Source of the DNA: Nephromyces sp. MM_2019
Lineage: Eukaryota; Apicomplexa; Aconoidasida; Nephromycida
NCBI GenBank assembly: GCA_015657535.1
Contig: JADHZB010002040.1
Location: forward strand, 39,519 to 103,518
DNA length: 64,000 nt
Direction: 5' to 3'
Below are positions 63,943-64,000 of the stretch, piece after piece (position 1 is the stretch's first letter; every line of letters starts with the position of its first letter). The position numbers and the translations under genes were made by a program. Under the pieces are notes generated by a model. The model saw only the letters and a list, made by a program, of their open reading frames with translations, searched no databases and had not been told where the DNA came from.

Positions 63943-64000
63943 AGGATGAGCTGAAATATTTATATATATGTAGCCTGCATTAACACACGGTGTTCAAAAA

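Overview
This window is nuclear DNA from an intron-rich eukaryote that very probably carries a plastid of secondary (red-lineage) origin. Genes are built from short, relatively GC-rich exons separated by AT-rich GT-AG introns of roughly 80-1000 bases. Conserved genes reassemble cleanly across these introns. The plastid inference rests on a cyanobacterial-type ClpP whose first exons encode a signal-peptide-like stretch and then a transit-like stretch. A short (TTTAGGG)3 tract inside an intron is the plant/alveolate telomere motif. An alveolate such as a chromerid, dinoflagellate or apicomplexan relative would fit, but the species cannot be fixed from the sequence and this is inference.

Layout: 0-3.1 kb holds decayed Ty1/copia-like remnants on the minus strand. 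At 4.3-8.0 kb (+) is a six-exon clpP. At 13.2-15.3 kb (+) is a single-exon gene for a 696-residue tandem CCCH zinc-finger protein. 15.3-18.4 kb is non-coding with faint copia-like traces. At 19.3-23.6 kb (-) is a multi-exon gene for an unrecognised multi-pass membrane protein. 23.6-28.0 kb is mostly empty except for one orphan ORF. At 28.1-31.3 kb (+) is an eight-exon gene for an unrecognised 690-residue protein. At 33.56-33.80 kb (-) is the 3' end of a coiled-coil gene. At 35.7-37.0 kb (+) are exons for a small single-pass membrane protein, which may or may not be the 5' end of the next gene. At 36.95-43.2 kb (+) is a ten-exon uroporphyrinogen decarboxylase of the animal/fungal type. At 47.3-47.6 kb (-) is a decayed protein-kinase fragment. 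At 47.8-51.8 kb (+) is a seven-exon SARNP/Tho1-like SAP-domain gene. At 55.9-58.2 kb (+) is a four-exon leucine-rich-repeat gene. At 59.0-63.6 kb (-) is a multi-exon gene I could not identify, with large microsatellite and minisatellite arrays in its introns. The right edge is CA-repeat-rich.

There are no operons and the genes are not obviously linked in function. ClpP (plastid proteolysis) and uroporphyrinogen decarboxylase (haem/chlorophyll precursor) both touch plastid biology. SARNP and the CCCH protein are probable RNA-binding nuclear proteins. Reassembled lengths match known families: 199 residues for the ClpP body if counted from the retained ancestral-like methionine region, 366 for UROD (human 367) and 204 for SARNP (human 210). 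That agreement is the best evidence that the hand-drawn exon boundaries are right. For the genes with no recognisable family, exon calls rest on splice signals, phase agreement and open frames only. No gene prediction, alignment or database search was run.
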